A stretch of 64,000 nt of DNA, taken from positions 1 to 64,000 of the forward strand of contig PKCK01000011.1 in the NCBI GenBank assembly GCA_002862085.1. Reading direction: 5' to 3'. Source of the stretch: Planctomycetota bacterium. Its GTDB lineage: Bacteria > Planctomycetota > UBA1135 > GCA-002686595. Shown here piece by piece: positions 47,084 through 56,981 of the stretch (positions are counted from its first letter, which is position 1; each line of letters starts with the position of its first letter). Below the pieces are notes generated by a model. The model was not told where the DNA came from. It saw only the letters and a program-made list of their open reading frames with translations, and searched no databases. Both the position numbers and the translations under genes were made by a program.

Positions 47084-47851
47084 TCAGCGCACGTAGAACT
47101 CGCCGGGAACAGGCTCCGGCAACGGCCCTTCGAGGATCGCCGCGAGACCTGCGAGGAGAGGCGGGCCCGTCTCCTCTCGCGGTGCGCCCCGGGCGAACTC
47201 GACCGTGAGGACCGGCGTCCCGCGGTCGACGCCGGCCCACGTCCCCAGCGAGCCCGGTGTGGAGTAGCCCATGGACGGCCGGACGTGCCAGGGCGCACCG
47301 GCGCCGTCGCGGAAAGCCGCCGCGAGCTTCAGCGCGGGGCCGTCGAAGTTCACGAACGGCCCGCTGCGCGCTGCGTGCAGGACGATGACGAGCGCGGGAT
47401 CGAAGTCCACGAGATCCCGATGCACCGCAGCGACGGCGGGCTCGGACAGCGGCCGCGGGCCGTGGCGCGGTCCGGCCCGGAAGTTCCCCGCGGGCCAGTT
47501 GCGGTTGGGATCGACGCCGGACGCGGTCGTGCGCGTGTTCGCGGCCGTCCCGTCGGGGTTCGCGTCCGCGATGAGCCGGACCGTGCGCGGGACACCGCGC
47601 ACGAGCGCGACGATCTCGTCGAGGTGCCGCAGCCCCTCCTGCTCGTCGCCGTGGATCCCGGCGATGAGCGCGATGCGCGGCCCGCCGCGGCCGCTGGTGA
47701 TCGCGCGCACCGGGCGGCCCTCGCGGCTCGAGCCGATCGTCTCCCAGCGCGGTGCACGCACAGCGACCTGCGCGCCGGCGGTGAGGCGGCAGGCCGGGAG
47801 CAGGGCGCTGGCAGTGAGCGCCGCGGCGAGCATGCGAGCGAGAGTTCTCAT
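47084..47851 (-). CDS. M14-family zinc carboxypeptidase-like lipoprotein (MpaA-like)
   Basis: Lipobox ALLPAC; IAGIHGDEQEG; DPNRNWPAGNF. Confidence 0.8.
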   Translation of the reverse strand: MRTLARMLAAALTASALLPACRLTAGAQVAVRAPRWETIGSSREGRPVRAITSGRGGPRIALIAGIHGDEQEGLRHLDEIVALVRGVPRTVRLIADANPDGTAANTRTTASGVDPNRNWPAGNFRAGPRHGPRPLSEPAVAAVHRDLVDFDPALVIVLHAARSGPFVNFDGPALKLAAAFRDGAGAPWHVRPSMGYSTPGSLGTWAGVDRGTPVLTVEFARGAPREETGPPLLAGLAAILEGPLPEPVPGEFYVR

Positions 47852-48021
47852 GGTGAGCGCTTGCTGCGCATCCTAGGGAGGAACCGATCTCCAGACGTCA
47901 TGCCGGGCGGATCGAGGCCTCGACCGCGGATCGGTCCATGTGGCCCGCTGCCGGCGTGACCCTCGACCCTCGAGGCGACCTCTCCCGGAGGGGCGGGCTT
48001 CCCTGTATTCTCGGCACCACC

Positions 48022-48702
48022 ATGAAGGCACCTCTCCTCCTCTCCACGGCGGCGCTCCTGCTCGCAGGCGCGTCCTTCCTGATGAACTCCTCTCGTACCT
48101 CGGGCGATGCTGAAAGCCGCCCCGTCGGCGGCGTCGAGCGAACGGACACGGGCGCGATCGCGGAGCTGCAGCGGGAGATGGCCGCGATCGTGGAGCGACT
48201 CGACGCGCTCGAGGTCGAGGACCTCGCGCCGGTCGCTGCGGCGCCCCGCGAGCAGGTGGACCCCGGCTGGATCACCCAGGAGCAGCTCGAAGCGCGGCTC
48301 GCTGAGTTCCGCGATGACGACGTGGTGAAGGCTCAGCGGAAGGCGGGCGCGTCGGTCATGGACGCCGAGTCCTTCGACGCCGCGCTCCAAGCCGCGCGCA
48401 GGCGTGAGACCACTCGCAAGTTCGAGGCGAAGGCGGAGAGCCGGGCGCAGGAACTCGATGAGCGGGTCGCGAAGTTCGAGGAGGCGCTCGGTCTCGACGC
48501 GTCGCAGTCCAACTCCCTGCGCGTCGCGCTGGAGAACCAGCAGGCGCGCAACACGGAGCTCGTCCGGATGTGGAACGAAGGCGCGACCGGCCTCGGGCAG
48601 GTGAAGCAGGACAACCGCGACGCTTTCCTCGAGGAGCTCGGCGGCTTCCTCTCCGAGGAGCAGCGCGAGGCCGTGGTGAGCGGTGGGGGTGGCGGGAAGT
48701 AG
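48022..48702 (+). CDS. Secreted/anchored coiled-coil hypothetical protein
   Basis: Signal-like N-terminus; charged helical body; Gly-rich C-terminus. Confidence 0.6.
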   Translation: MKAPLLLSTAALLLAGASFLMNSSRTSGDAESRPVGGVERTDTGAIAELQREMAAIVERLDALEVEDLAPVAAAPREQVDPGWITQEQLEARLAEFRDDDVVKAQRKAGASVMDAESFDAALQAARRRETTRKFEAKAESRAQELDERVAKFEEALGLDASQSNSLRVALENQQARNTELVRMWNEGATGLGQVKQDNRDAFLEELGGFLSEEQREAVVSGGGGGK

Positions 48703-48946
48703 CGAGTCTTCCCGCGTCCGGCTGGAGCGGGCGCGCCGAGCTGGGGTCTCGATCATCGACCGGGATCCAGGACGAGGTGCGCTTCGATGGTCGGCCCTGC
48801 CTCGCTGTCGAACGGCCCGTCGCTCGCCGAGGGCTTCCGCTGAGACCGGGTGCCACGCCGGGCGGTCTCAACCGACTCCCGGAGCGCTCGTCGGAGCCGT
48901 TGATCCAGCGGGAGCGTGCTAACGTCAGTGGGTCCAGACCGGATCG

Positions 48947-51637
48947 ATGACGAACCCTCCGCACACGCGGCGCTCCGCGCGCTCCCTCTCGAAGCTCCTC
49001 CGCAGCGGCGCCCTGTTCGTCGGCGTCCTCGCGCTCCCTGCGTCCGCGCAGGAGAGCGGTCGGCCCGACTTCGCCGCGCTCAAGGCCGAGGGTGCGAGGC
49101 GATCGCGCTATCTCCAGCCCGGCCATGAGGTGGGCGGCGCCGAGGTGCGCGGCGCGAACCTCGAGACCTTCCGCGCGGAGATCGAGCCGATCCTCGAGGG
49201 CGCGTGCTTCGAGTGCCACGGCGAGCAGAAGCAGAAGGGCGGCTTCCGCGTCGATGAGCTCGACCCCGACCTCGTGGCGGGCGAGGACGTCGACTGGTGG
49301 ATGGACGTGCGGGCGGCGCTGGTCGACGGCGACATGCCGCCGGGCGGCGAGGAGAGCCTCTCCGCGGAGGACCGGGGCCGCGTCATCGACTGGCTGACGG
49401 CCGAGGCGCAGGCGGCATCGCAGGCGCGTCAGGGCGCGCGCGAACACTCGACCTTCCGCCGCCTCGCGCGCTACGAGTACGACTTCGCCCTGCGGGATCT
49501 CCTGGGGGTGGCGCGCTCGTTCGGTGAGGAGCTGCCGCCCGATCCCATCTCCGAGGACGGCTTCGAGAACAGCGCCGAGGTGCTTCAGCTCTCGACGACG
49601 CAGTTCGAGGCCTACCTCGACGCCGCGCGCGCCGCGCTGGGTCACGCGACGGTCACGGGCGAGCGGCCGGCCCCGCTCCACTGGAGCGTGTCGATGGACA
49701 TGGCCGCGGAGCCGGAGTGGCGCCGCCAGGACGGCGCGCTCGAGGACATCGCCAAGAAGCACGCCGAGGATCCGGAGAAGCTCGAGGCCGAGCTCGAGAA
49801 GCGCCGCCAGAGCCACATGAGGCGGCCCGGCGGGACGCACTTCGAGCAGCGCTCGACCGGCCGCTTCGCGCGGGCGACCTGGGGGTACAACGGAGCGGCG
49901 CGAGCCTTCGCGCCGCAGGAGGGCGAGCCGGCTCCCCTCGCCGACTCCGACGCGGTCGCCGTGCTACCCGCCGGGGCGGGGCTGATCATCGAGCTCGGGG
50001 ATCGTCTCCCCGACGAGGGGGTCATGCGGGTCCGGGTCCGCGCCGAGCGCGGCGCGGACGGGGACGAGCGCATTCCGAGCCTGCGCCTGATGTTCGGCTG
50101 GCAGGCGAGCAACGACTCCAACGCCGTCTTCCGCGCGGAGGTGGAGGACGCGCTGATCGAGGCGCCCCCCGGGGAGCCCGCCACCTACGAGTGGCGCGTG
50201 CCGATGGGCACGATCGACGTGCGGAACCTCGCTCGAGGCGTGAACAAGATGGGCGAGCTCCCGAGCCCGTCCGAGTACATCAAGCTCGTCAACTCGTCGA
50301 TGTCGGGGCGCGAGGTGCGCCTGCACCACGTCGAGGTGACCGCGCCCTTCACCGAGAGCTGGCCGCCCGCGTCCCATCGAAGGGTGTTCGAGGGGGATCC
50401 GGGCCGGGGTCGTGAGGAAGCGCGCGTGCGCGCGATCCTCGAGGTCTTCATGGCGCGCGCGTGGCGGCGGCCCGTGTCCCGGTCGGAGGTCGGGCGCATG
50501 GTGAAGCTCTTCAGGCGGATCCGTTCGTCCGCCGAGAGCTTCGAGGAGGCCGCGGTGGAGGTGCTGGCGGTGACCCTCGCGTCTCCGAACTTCCTGTACA
50601 TCGTGCGCGGCGCGGAGGAGGGGCGCGCGTCGGACCACGAGCTCGCGACGCGCCTCGCGTTGTTCCTCTGGTGCAGCGTCCCCGACGACGCGCTTCTCGC
50701 AGCGGCTGAATCCGGTGCTCTCGCGGATCCCGATTCGCGGGCCCGCGAGATCGAGCGCATGCTCGCCGATCCGCGGGCGCGTCGCATGCCAGAGGTCTTC
50801 GTCGACCAATGGCTCGACCTCGGGCTGATGAAGAACCTCGAGATCGACACCGGTGTCCACGAGGGATTCGATGGACAGCTCAAGGCCTCGATGGTCGCGG
50901 AGCCCGTCGCGTTCTTCGCGGAGCTGCTCGCGACCAACGAGAGCGCGCTGTCGCTGATCCACTCGGATTTCACGATGGTCGATGAACGGCTCGCCGGTCA
51001 CTACGGCCTCGCCGGCGTCGCCGGTCACCGGATGCAGCGCGTGGAGCTCGATCCGGGCGGGCGGCGCGGCGGCCTGCTCGGTCAGGCGGGACCGCTGGCG
51101 ATGAACTCGGACGGCAAGGACTCCCACCCGCTGAAGCGCGGGATCTGGGTCCTCGAGAACCTCCTCGACGACCCGCCGCCTCCGCCGCCGCCCGCCGTCC
51201 CCGAGATCGACGTCGCGGATCCACGCATCGCGCAGATGACCCTGAAGGAGCGACTCGAGGATCACAGGAACGATCCCGCCTGCATGTCCTGCCACTCGAG
51301 GATCGACCCATGGGGCATCGCCTTCGAGCACTTCGACGCCACCGGACGATGGCGTGACGATGTGGAGGGGCGCCCGGTCGACGCGGTGAGCCTCCTGGCA
51401 GGAGAGCGGGAGCTGGACGGACTCGACGGCCTGAAGGCCTTCCTGCTCGAGGAGCGTCAGGACCAGTTCGTGCGCGCCCTCGCCAAGAAGATGACGACCT
51501 TCGCTCTCGGCCGGCCCCTCGGATTCGGCGATGAGGCGGGCCTGGGGGGCATCGTTTCGAGAACACGCCGCGGCGGGGACGGCCTCGCTACGATGGTGCA
51601 GGCGATCGTGTCCAGCGAGCTCTTCCTCGAGCGTTGA
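48947..51637 (+). CDS. DUF1587/1592/1588/1585 (planctomycete cytochrome c) protein
   Basis: CFECHGEQKQKGGFRVDEL; RRLARYEYDFALRDLLGV; ACMSCHSRIDPWGIAFEHFDATGRWRDD; KKMTTFALGRPL. Confidence 0.92.
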   Translation: MTNPPHTRRSARSLSKLLRSGALFVGVLALPASAQESGRPDFAALKAEGARRSRYLQPGHEVGGAEVRGANLETFRAEIEPILEGACFECHGEQKQKGGFRVDELDPDLVAGEDVDWWMDVRAALVDGDMPPGGEESLSAEDRGRVIDWLTAEAQAASQARQGAREHSTFRRLARYEYDFALRDLLGVARSFGEELPPDPISEDGFENSAEVLQLSTTQFEAYLDAARAALGHATVTGERPAPLHWSVSMDMAAEPEWRRQDGALEDIAKKHAEDPEKLEAELEKRRQSHMRRPGGTHFEQRSTGRFARATWGYNGAARAFAPQEGEPAPLADSDAVAVLPAGAGLIIELGDRLPDEGVMRVRVRAERGADGDERIPSLRLMFGWQASNDSNAVFRAEVEDALIEAPPGEPATYEWRVPMGTIDVRNLARGVNKMGELPSPSEYIKLVNSSMSGREVRLHHVEVTAPFTESWPPASHRRVFEGDPGRGREEARVRAILEVFMARAWRRPVSRSEVGRMVKLFRRIRSSAESFEEAAVEVLAVTLASPNFLYIVRGAEEGRASDHELATRLALFLWCSVPDDALLAAAESGALADPDSRAREIERMLADPRARRMPEVFVDQWLDLGLMKNLEIDTGVHEGFDGQLKASMVAEPVAFFAELLATNESALSLIHSDFTMVDERLAGHYGLAGVAGHRMQRVELDPGGRRGGLLGQAGPLAMNSDGKDSHPLKRGIWVLENLLDDPPPPPPPAVPEIDVADPRIAQMTLKERLEDHRNDPACMSCHSRIDPWGIAFEHFDATGRWRDDVEGRPVDAVSLLAGERELDGLDGLKAFLLEERQDQFVRALAKKMTTFALGRPLGFGDEAGLGGIVSRTRRGGDGLATMVQAIVSSELFLER

Positions 51638-51668
51638 CCTGGCGCCGACGCCTGCTCTCGACCCTCCG

Positions 51669-53078
51669 ATGAAAGTGCCCGCGCCCCTCGACATGAACAC
51701 GGTGGACCGTCGCCGGTTCCTGCGCGGGTCCGCGTTCGCGCTGGCGCTGCCCTGGTTCGAGTCCATGGCCATGGCCTGGCCCTCGGAGAAGCGAGGTGAG
51801 AAGCGCCGGCGGCTGGCCTGCGTGTACTTCCCCGACGGCGTGCCGATGCCGCTCCGCGAGGACCCCGCCTACGAGGACTGGTCGTGGTTCCCCCACGGCC
51901 GCGGGACGGAGTTCCGCTTCACGAAGTGCATGGATCCCCTCGTGGAGTTGCGCGACGACTTCACCGTGTTCTCGGGCCTCTCCCACCCCGCGGTGCGTGA
52001 CGTCCACGGCCACTCGAACGCGGACCAGTTCCTCACCGGCGCCGACACCGGCGCGAAGGGTGAGTACAGCAACGGCGTCTCCCTGGACCAGGTCTTCGCC
52101 GCCCACGCGGGCGAGCACACGCGTCACGACTCCCTCGTCCTCTCGACCGACGGGGGCACCGGCACCCCGCGCGGGGCCCACACGCTGTCCTTCTCCCGCA
52201 CCGGGCGGGCGATCCCGGGTGAGCACCGCCCCAAGCGGATCTTCGACGGGCTGTTCGTCAAGAAGGACAGCGCCGCGGAGAAGCGCCTCGCCATGAGCCG
52301 CAGCGCGCTCGACGCGCTGCTGGAGGACGCCCGCTCCCTGCGCAAGTCGCTCTCGCGCGAGGACCGCGAGACCCTCGAGGAGTACCTCGAGTCCGTCCGC
52401 GCCACCGAGCTCAAGGTGGAGAAGGCGCGGCGCTGGGCGAGGATCCCGCTGCCGAAGGTCAAGGCGGAGCACCTGGACCTCGAGGTCTCGCCGGACGAGC
52501 CCCGCGAGTACCTGCAGACGATCTACGAGCTCATGTACCTGGCCTTCCGCACGGACAGCACGCGGACGGCCACGTACCAGATCGGCCGGGAGAACGGCGT
52601 GGGGCGCAGCGATGTGCTCGCCCGAGCTGTGGGCTTCCCCCTCAGCCACCAGCTCTCCCACGAGACCAAGAACCCCGGCGGCTGGGAGCGCTTCGGGATC
52701 TACTGCCGCTTCCTCAACGAGGAGTTCGGCCGCTTCGTGCAACGCCTGAAGGACACGCCGGAGCCCGGCGGCGAGGGTTCGATGCTCGATCACTCGCTCC
52801 TGCTCTTCGGCTCCGCCTCGAGTGCCTTCCACCTCTCGCGCAACTACCCCCTGATCCTCGCCGGCGGCAAGGACATGGGCTTCGAGCACGGCCGCTACGT
52901 CAACCTCGTGGGCGACCGCGCCTTCGGCGGCGCCTGGAGCGGCGGCCGCGAGCCCTGGCAGCAGGAGTTCTCCTACGACGACGTCCCGCTGTCCGATCTC
53001 TACCTCTTGATGCTGCGCCGCCTCGGCGTCGACGCGGAGAGCTTCGGCGGGAGCACGACGCCGCTCAAGGGCGTCTAG
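51669..53078 (+). CDS. DUF1552 protein with twin-arginine-like leader
   Basis: VDRRRFLRGSAFALALPWFES; YFPDGVPM; SGLSHP...HSNADQFLTGA; LLLFGSASSAFHLSRNYPLILAGG. Confidence 0.9.
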   Translation: MKVPAPLDMNTVDRRRFLRGSAFALALPWFESMAMAWPSEKRGEKRRRLACVYFPDGVPMPLREDPAYEDWSWFPHGRGTEFRFTKCMDPLVELRDDFTVFSGLSHPAVRDVHGHSNADQFLTGADTGAKGEYSNGVSLDQVFAAHAGEHTRHDSLVLSTDGGTGTPRGAHTLSFSRTGRAIPGEHRPKRIFDGLFVKKDSAAEKRLAMSRSALDALLEDARSLRKSLSREDRETLEEYLESVRATELKVEKARRWARIPLPKVKAEHLDLEVSPDEPREYLQTIYELMYLAFRTDSTRTATYQIGRENGVGRSDVLARAVGFPLSHQLSHETKNPGGWERFGIYCRFLNEEFGRFVQRLKDTPEPGGEGSMLDHSLLLFGSASSAFHLSRNYPLILAGGKDMGFEHGRYVNLVGDRAFGGAWSGGREPWQQEFSYDDVPLSDLYLLMLRRLGVDAESFGGSTTPLKGV

Positions 53079-53112
53079 CGTCGTCGTCCCCGGTCGCGCG
53101 CTCCGGGCTCGC

Positions 53113-54186
53113 TCAGCGCGTCCCGGGGAACCTGAGATCCGACGCTCTCAGGTCGATACGGTTCGCCTCCCTGCCCTCGACGTCCATCGAGATGAGCGCG
53201 ACAGCGGGATCCTCCGCGGACCAGTCGACCTCGATGAAGCCGACGTTGTACAGGGCGACGGGTGCTCCGACGCGGCGCGTGCTGGGCTCGATCACGTCCC
53301 AGTCGTTGTTGATGCCGCTCGCGGTCACGTCGTAGAGCGGGTAGCCGCCCGGCACGTCCTGCCGGTTGATCTCGCCCCAGTGCACGTCACCGGAGATGAA
53401 GACGACGCCGTTCGCGCGGGTCTCGCCGATCAGATCGATCATGCGCTGACGCTCCCGGGGGACGTTGGTCCAGCTCTCCCAGCCGTTGTAGCTGTGTCCG
53501 AACTGGATGCTCGTGGCGATGACCCGCAGGTCCGCGGGCACCAGGAGCTGCCGGCGGAGCCAGGCCCACTGCGCGGGCCCCAGGATCGTCGCGTCGGGGC
53601 TCTGGTTGGTGCGGTAGTCGTTCTTGAAGGGGGGCTCGGGGTTCTCGCCGGCGAGCAGGAGATCGTCGCGGAAGGTGCGCGTGTCCAGCAGGATGATCTG
53701 GAGCCGGCGCCCGTCGTCCTCGAAGAGTCGGGCGTCGTACACCCCCTCGTGGCGGCGGCGCGAGGAGTCCTTCGGCTCGCGCCAGAAGTCGAGGAAGATC
53801 TCGCGTGACTCCTCCTTCATGGCGTAGCGCCGGCCGGAGTCGTTGGCGCCGTAGTCGTGATCGTCCCAGGTCGCGAGGAGGGGGCAGTGCGCACGCAGGG
53901 CCTGGAATTCGGGGCGGCAGCCCAGGGTGAAGTACTTGCCCCGCAGCACCGCCATGTCCTCGGTGTCGCCGTAGATGTTGTCGCCCAGATAGACGAACAG
54001 GTCCGGGTCGCGCTCGACGACGCGGCGAAGAATCGGCTGCGGACGGTTCTGATCCGCGCACGACCCGAAGCCGATGCGGGCCGGGAGGACGCCGTGATCG
54101 AGGATCTGGTCCTCGAGGTGGAACGAGTTCAGGCGCGGCGCGGAGCAGGCGATCGTGAGCAGCGCGAGGATGACAGGGAGGCGCAT
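53113..54186 (-). CDS. PhoD-like alkaline phosphatase family protein
   Basis: IGFGSCADQNRPQPI; DLFVYLGDNIYGDT; LATWDDHDYGANDSG; VVFISGDVHWGEI. Confidence 0.93.
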   Translation of the reverse strand: MRLPVILALLTIACSAPRLNSFHLEDQILDHGVLPARIGFGSCADQNRPQPILRRVVERDPDLFVYLGDNIYGDTEDMAVLRGKYFTLGCRPEFQALRAHCPLLATWDDHDYGANDSGRRYAMKEESREIFLDFWREPKDSSRRRHEGVYDARLFEDDGRRLQIILLDTRTFRDDLLLAGENPEPPFKNDYRTNQSPDATILGPAQWAWLRRQLLVPADLRVIATSIQFGHSYNGWESWTNVPRERQRMIDLIGETRANGVVFISGDVHWGEINRQDVPGGYPLYDVTASGINNDWDVIEPSTRRVGAPVALYNVGFIEVDWSAEDPAVALISMDVEGREANRIDLRASDLRFPGTR

Positions 54187-54248
54187 GGCGATGATCAGGG
54201 CGCCACTTCGCGGTCACGTCAAGCGCGCCGACCGATCTGCCGGGAGAC

Positions 54249-55529
54249 TCACTCCAGGACGCGCAGCGGTACGTTGTGGACGGCGCCGCTGCCCGATCCG
54301 TCGCGAACGTAGGCGAAGAGGCGATACGGCCCCGGGCGCTGGGGCATCCGGACCTTGGCCCGGGCGCGCTTGCCGGCGAGGATGGCCTCCGGGAACTCCT
54401 CGAGGGAACTCTCCGGGGCGCCCCAGGAGCCATCGCCTGGCGACGCGGAGCGCAGGACCCACTCGACCTCCAGCTCGTCGCCGTCGACGTCCCGGGCCTC
54501 GAGGGTGGCCTCGACGATCGCGCCGGGGCCCACGCTCGCGCGGTTGACCGCGAGCGAGCCGATCTCCGGCGCGCGGTTCTCCGGCGCCTTGCCCGACCAG
54601 AGCTCCGTCATCACGTCGACGGCGCCCAGCCGCGTGCCGTCCTCGAGATACATCCCGAACCAGGTCGCGGTGGTCTCCTGCTTCTGGCCCCACAGGAAGA
54701 CGTACGCGCCGATGCAGGTCGGCTGAGCGGCCACCGCCGCCTGGTAGGCGGAGCGGTAGAGGCCGGCCTTGTCGGTGCTGCTCAACTCGATGGGGGTGCC
54801 CCAGTCGGTCCGCGGGCTCTCCCAGTGCCCCTTCGGACCGAACTCGGTGATCAGGTACGGGCGCGACCCTCCCGCCTCGCGGTAGCGACGCGGGACCGAG
54901 CGAATGCCCCCGTAGCTGTTGATGCCGACCGCGTCGATCGACGGCGCGAGCCGCTCGAGGTCCTTGATCTTGCAGCCATCCTCGCCGAGCTCCGCGATGA
55001 CCGTCATGGTCGGATGATCGGGGTCGAGGTTGTGGACCATCGACGCGAGGGTCTCGAGGTGCTCGTAGTAGCGAGGATCCTCGCCGTGCCCCTCGCCCTC
55101 GTTCCCGAGGCTCCACATCAGGAGAGCGGGGTGGCTGCGGTGCTTCTCGACGGCCTCGCGGACCCTCTTCGTCTGCCGGGCGAGCGCCTCCTTCGAGCCG
55201 TAGTCGAAGCCTGTCCCCACGCGCCGCAGCCAGATCCCCAGCGTCACCGTCAGCCCCGCGGCGTGCGCCTCGTCGAGCAGCTTCCCGGTGCCCTCGTCGA
55301 CGCCCCAGGTGCGGATCGAGTTGCCGCCGGCAGCGGCGAGCTGGTCGAGATGATCGGTGCCGCCTGCGCCTTTCACGAAGAAGGGCTTTCCGTCGCGGAT
55401 CAGCTCGAAGCGCCCGGGGGTGCTCAAGATCGCCGAGCGCACCACGGGGTCGCTGGGGGCGTCTTCCGGCACGTCGGTCGAGCCGAGCGCGGCAGCGATT
55501 CCGAGGATGAAGGGGGCACTCTTGGGCAT
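54249..55529 (-). CDS. Glycoside hydrolase family 2-type TIM-barrel protein
   Basis: FFVKGAGGTDHLDQLAAAGGNSIRTWGVDEG; LLMWSLGNEGEG; PYLITEFGPKGHWE. Confidence 0.82.
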   Translation of the reverse strand: MPKSAPFILGIAAALGSTDVPEDAPSDPVVRSAILSTPGRFELIRDGKPFFVKGAGGTDHLDQLAAAGGNSIRTWGVDEGTGKLLDEAHAAGLTVTLGIWLRRVGTGFDYGSKEALARQTKRVREAVEKHRSHPALLMWSLGNEGEGHGEDPRYYEHLETLASMVHNLDPDHPTMTVIAELGEDGCKIKDLERLAPSIDAVGINSYGGIRSVPRRYREAGGSRPYLITEFGPKGHWESPRTDWGTPIELSSTDKAGLYRSAYQAAVAAQPTCIGAYVFLWGQKQETTATWFGMYLEDGTRLGAVDVMTELWSGKAPENRAPEIGSLAVNRASVGPGAIVEATLEARDVDGDELEVEWVLRSASPGDGSWGAPESSLEEFPEAILAGKRARAKVRMPQRPGPYRLFAYVRDGSGSGAVHNVPLRVLE

Positions 55530-55824
55530 CGGATGGACTGGTGACAGCGCGAGGATCCTAGGCCACCTGGAGGAGCGCTGGGGCAGAGACCAGCGCGACA
55601 TGTGGGGGGTCTCATCGGGCGTTCATCGACCTGGCGAGGATGGAGACGATCAGGCGCGTTCTGATGCACAGGAGAGGTCAACCAGGCACCCGGGCGAGGC
55701 GTCGTCCGCGGCGCCCTGTGGCCGGCGAGAGGTTCCGGAGGAGCCAGGAACGGCTCGGATCCAGTGGCCAGCGAATCCGGCCGGAACCTCAGCGGGGCCG
55801 CGGGGTTCCCTACCCTCGGACCCC

Positions 55825-56454
55825 ATGGCGGAGGACACGCGAGACCTGGAAGGAGACCCCGGTGGAGAGCTCATGCTCCGCTGGAGGGACGGCGACGACG
55901 CCGCCTTCGATGCGCTCGTCGACCGCTACTCGGGCCAGGTCTACGCCCTGCTCACTCGCTTCCTGGGCCGGTCCCATCCGGGCCGGGAGGACATGGTCCA
56001 GGAGGTCTTCCTCCGGATCCTGCGCGCGCGCGACCGCTACGAACCCACGGCCAGATTCTCGACCTGGCTGTACAGCATCACCCTGCGCATGTGCATCAAC
56101 GAGACCGAGAGAGGCCGATCGCGCAGGACGGCGTCGCTCGACTCGGCTGCGCGCGACAGCGGGCCGGCCTTCGACCCCGCGGACGAGAACGCCCCCGCCC
56201 CGGCGGAGCTCCTGGAGCGCGGCGACACCGTGGGCGCCGTCCGCGCGGCGATCGCGTCGCTGCCGGAGAACCAGCGGGTGGCCCTCGTACTCGCCCGCTA
56301 TCACGACATGCCCTACGCCCAGATCGCCGAGGTGGTCGGCTCGACCGAGAAGGCGATCAAGTCCCTGATCCATCGCGCGCGAGAGACGCTGCGCAAGACC
56401 CTGGCCCCGCTCGTCCAGCTCGAGCTCCAGGCCGGAGAGGAGCCCTTCGGATGA
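55825..56454 (+). CDS. ECF RNA polymerase sigma factor
   Basis: FDALVDRYSGQVYALLTRFLGRSHPGREDMVQEVFLRILRARDRYEPTARFSTWLYSITLRMCINE; PYAQIAEVVGSTEKAIKSLIHRARETLRK. Confidence 0.95.
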   Translation: MAEDTRDLEGDPGGELMLRWRDGDDAAFDALVDRYSGQVYALLTRFLGRSHPGREDMVQEVFLRILRARDRYEPTARFSTWLYSITLRMCINETERGRSRRTASLDSAARDSGPAFDPADENAPAPAELLERGDTVGAVRAAIASLPENQRVALVLARYHDMPYAQIAEVVGSTEKAIKSLIHRARETLRKTLAPLVQLELQAGEEPFG

Positions 56455-56981
56455 CAGAACACGACTGGATGAACGAGGACGAGATGCGCCGCATCCTCGG
56501 CGCCGATCCGGACCCGCGCCTCACCGCGGAGCAGCGGCGCGCGATCGTGCGTCGCGTACGTGCGGAGGAGGATGCTGCTCTCGACCAGGTCCTGGGAACC
56601 GTCGAGGTCGATCTGCCCGCCGGGCTGGCCGATCGGGTGCGCGCCCGGATCGCGTTGGAGCGCGCTGGCGAGCTGCGCGCAGTGCAGCGCCGACGGGCGA
56701 TCCCCCGCTTGGTCGGAGGGGGCGTGTTCCTCGCGGCCGCGGCGGCCCTGGCCCTCGTAATGCTCCGTCCGGATCCCGCGCGTGAGACGGCGGGACCGGA
56801 GGTGGCCCGCGCATCCGTGACCGGGCGCGGAGACGCCTTCGACGAGGAGCTGGTGGCCGCGCTGCCCGAGCTCGAGGAGCTCGGCGTGCTCCTCGATCTC
56901 GATCCGATCGAGGCAGACGTCCTCTTCCTCTTCGACCCCGAGGACGAGCTGCTGATCGATCTCCTGGAGGAGAACGGCTGA
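56451..56981 (+). CDS. Probable anti-sigma factor (single TM, very acidic C-terminus)
   Basis: ATGA overlap with sigma; TM VGGGVFLAAAAALALVML; acidic tail ELEELGVLLDLDPIEADVLFLFDPEDELLIDLLEENG. Confidence 0.65.
   Translation: MTEHDWMNEDEMRRILGADPDPRLTAEQRRAIVRRVRAEEDAALDQVLGTVEVDLPAGLADRVRARIALERAGELRAVQRRRAIPRLVGGGVFLAAAAALALVMLRPDPARETAGPEVARASVTGRGDAFDEELVAALPELEELGVLLDLDPIEADVLFLFDPEDELLIDLLEENG

Noticed and set aside
51588-52889. 433-aa minus-strand ORF
   Set aside because: Antisense to the DUF1552 gene; composition typical of a shadow ORF.
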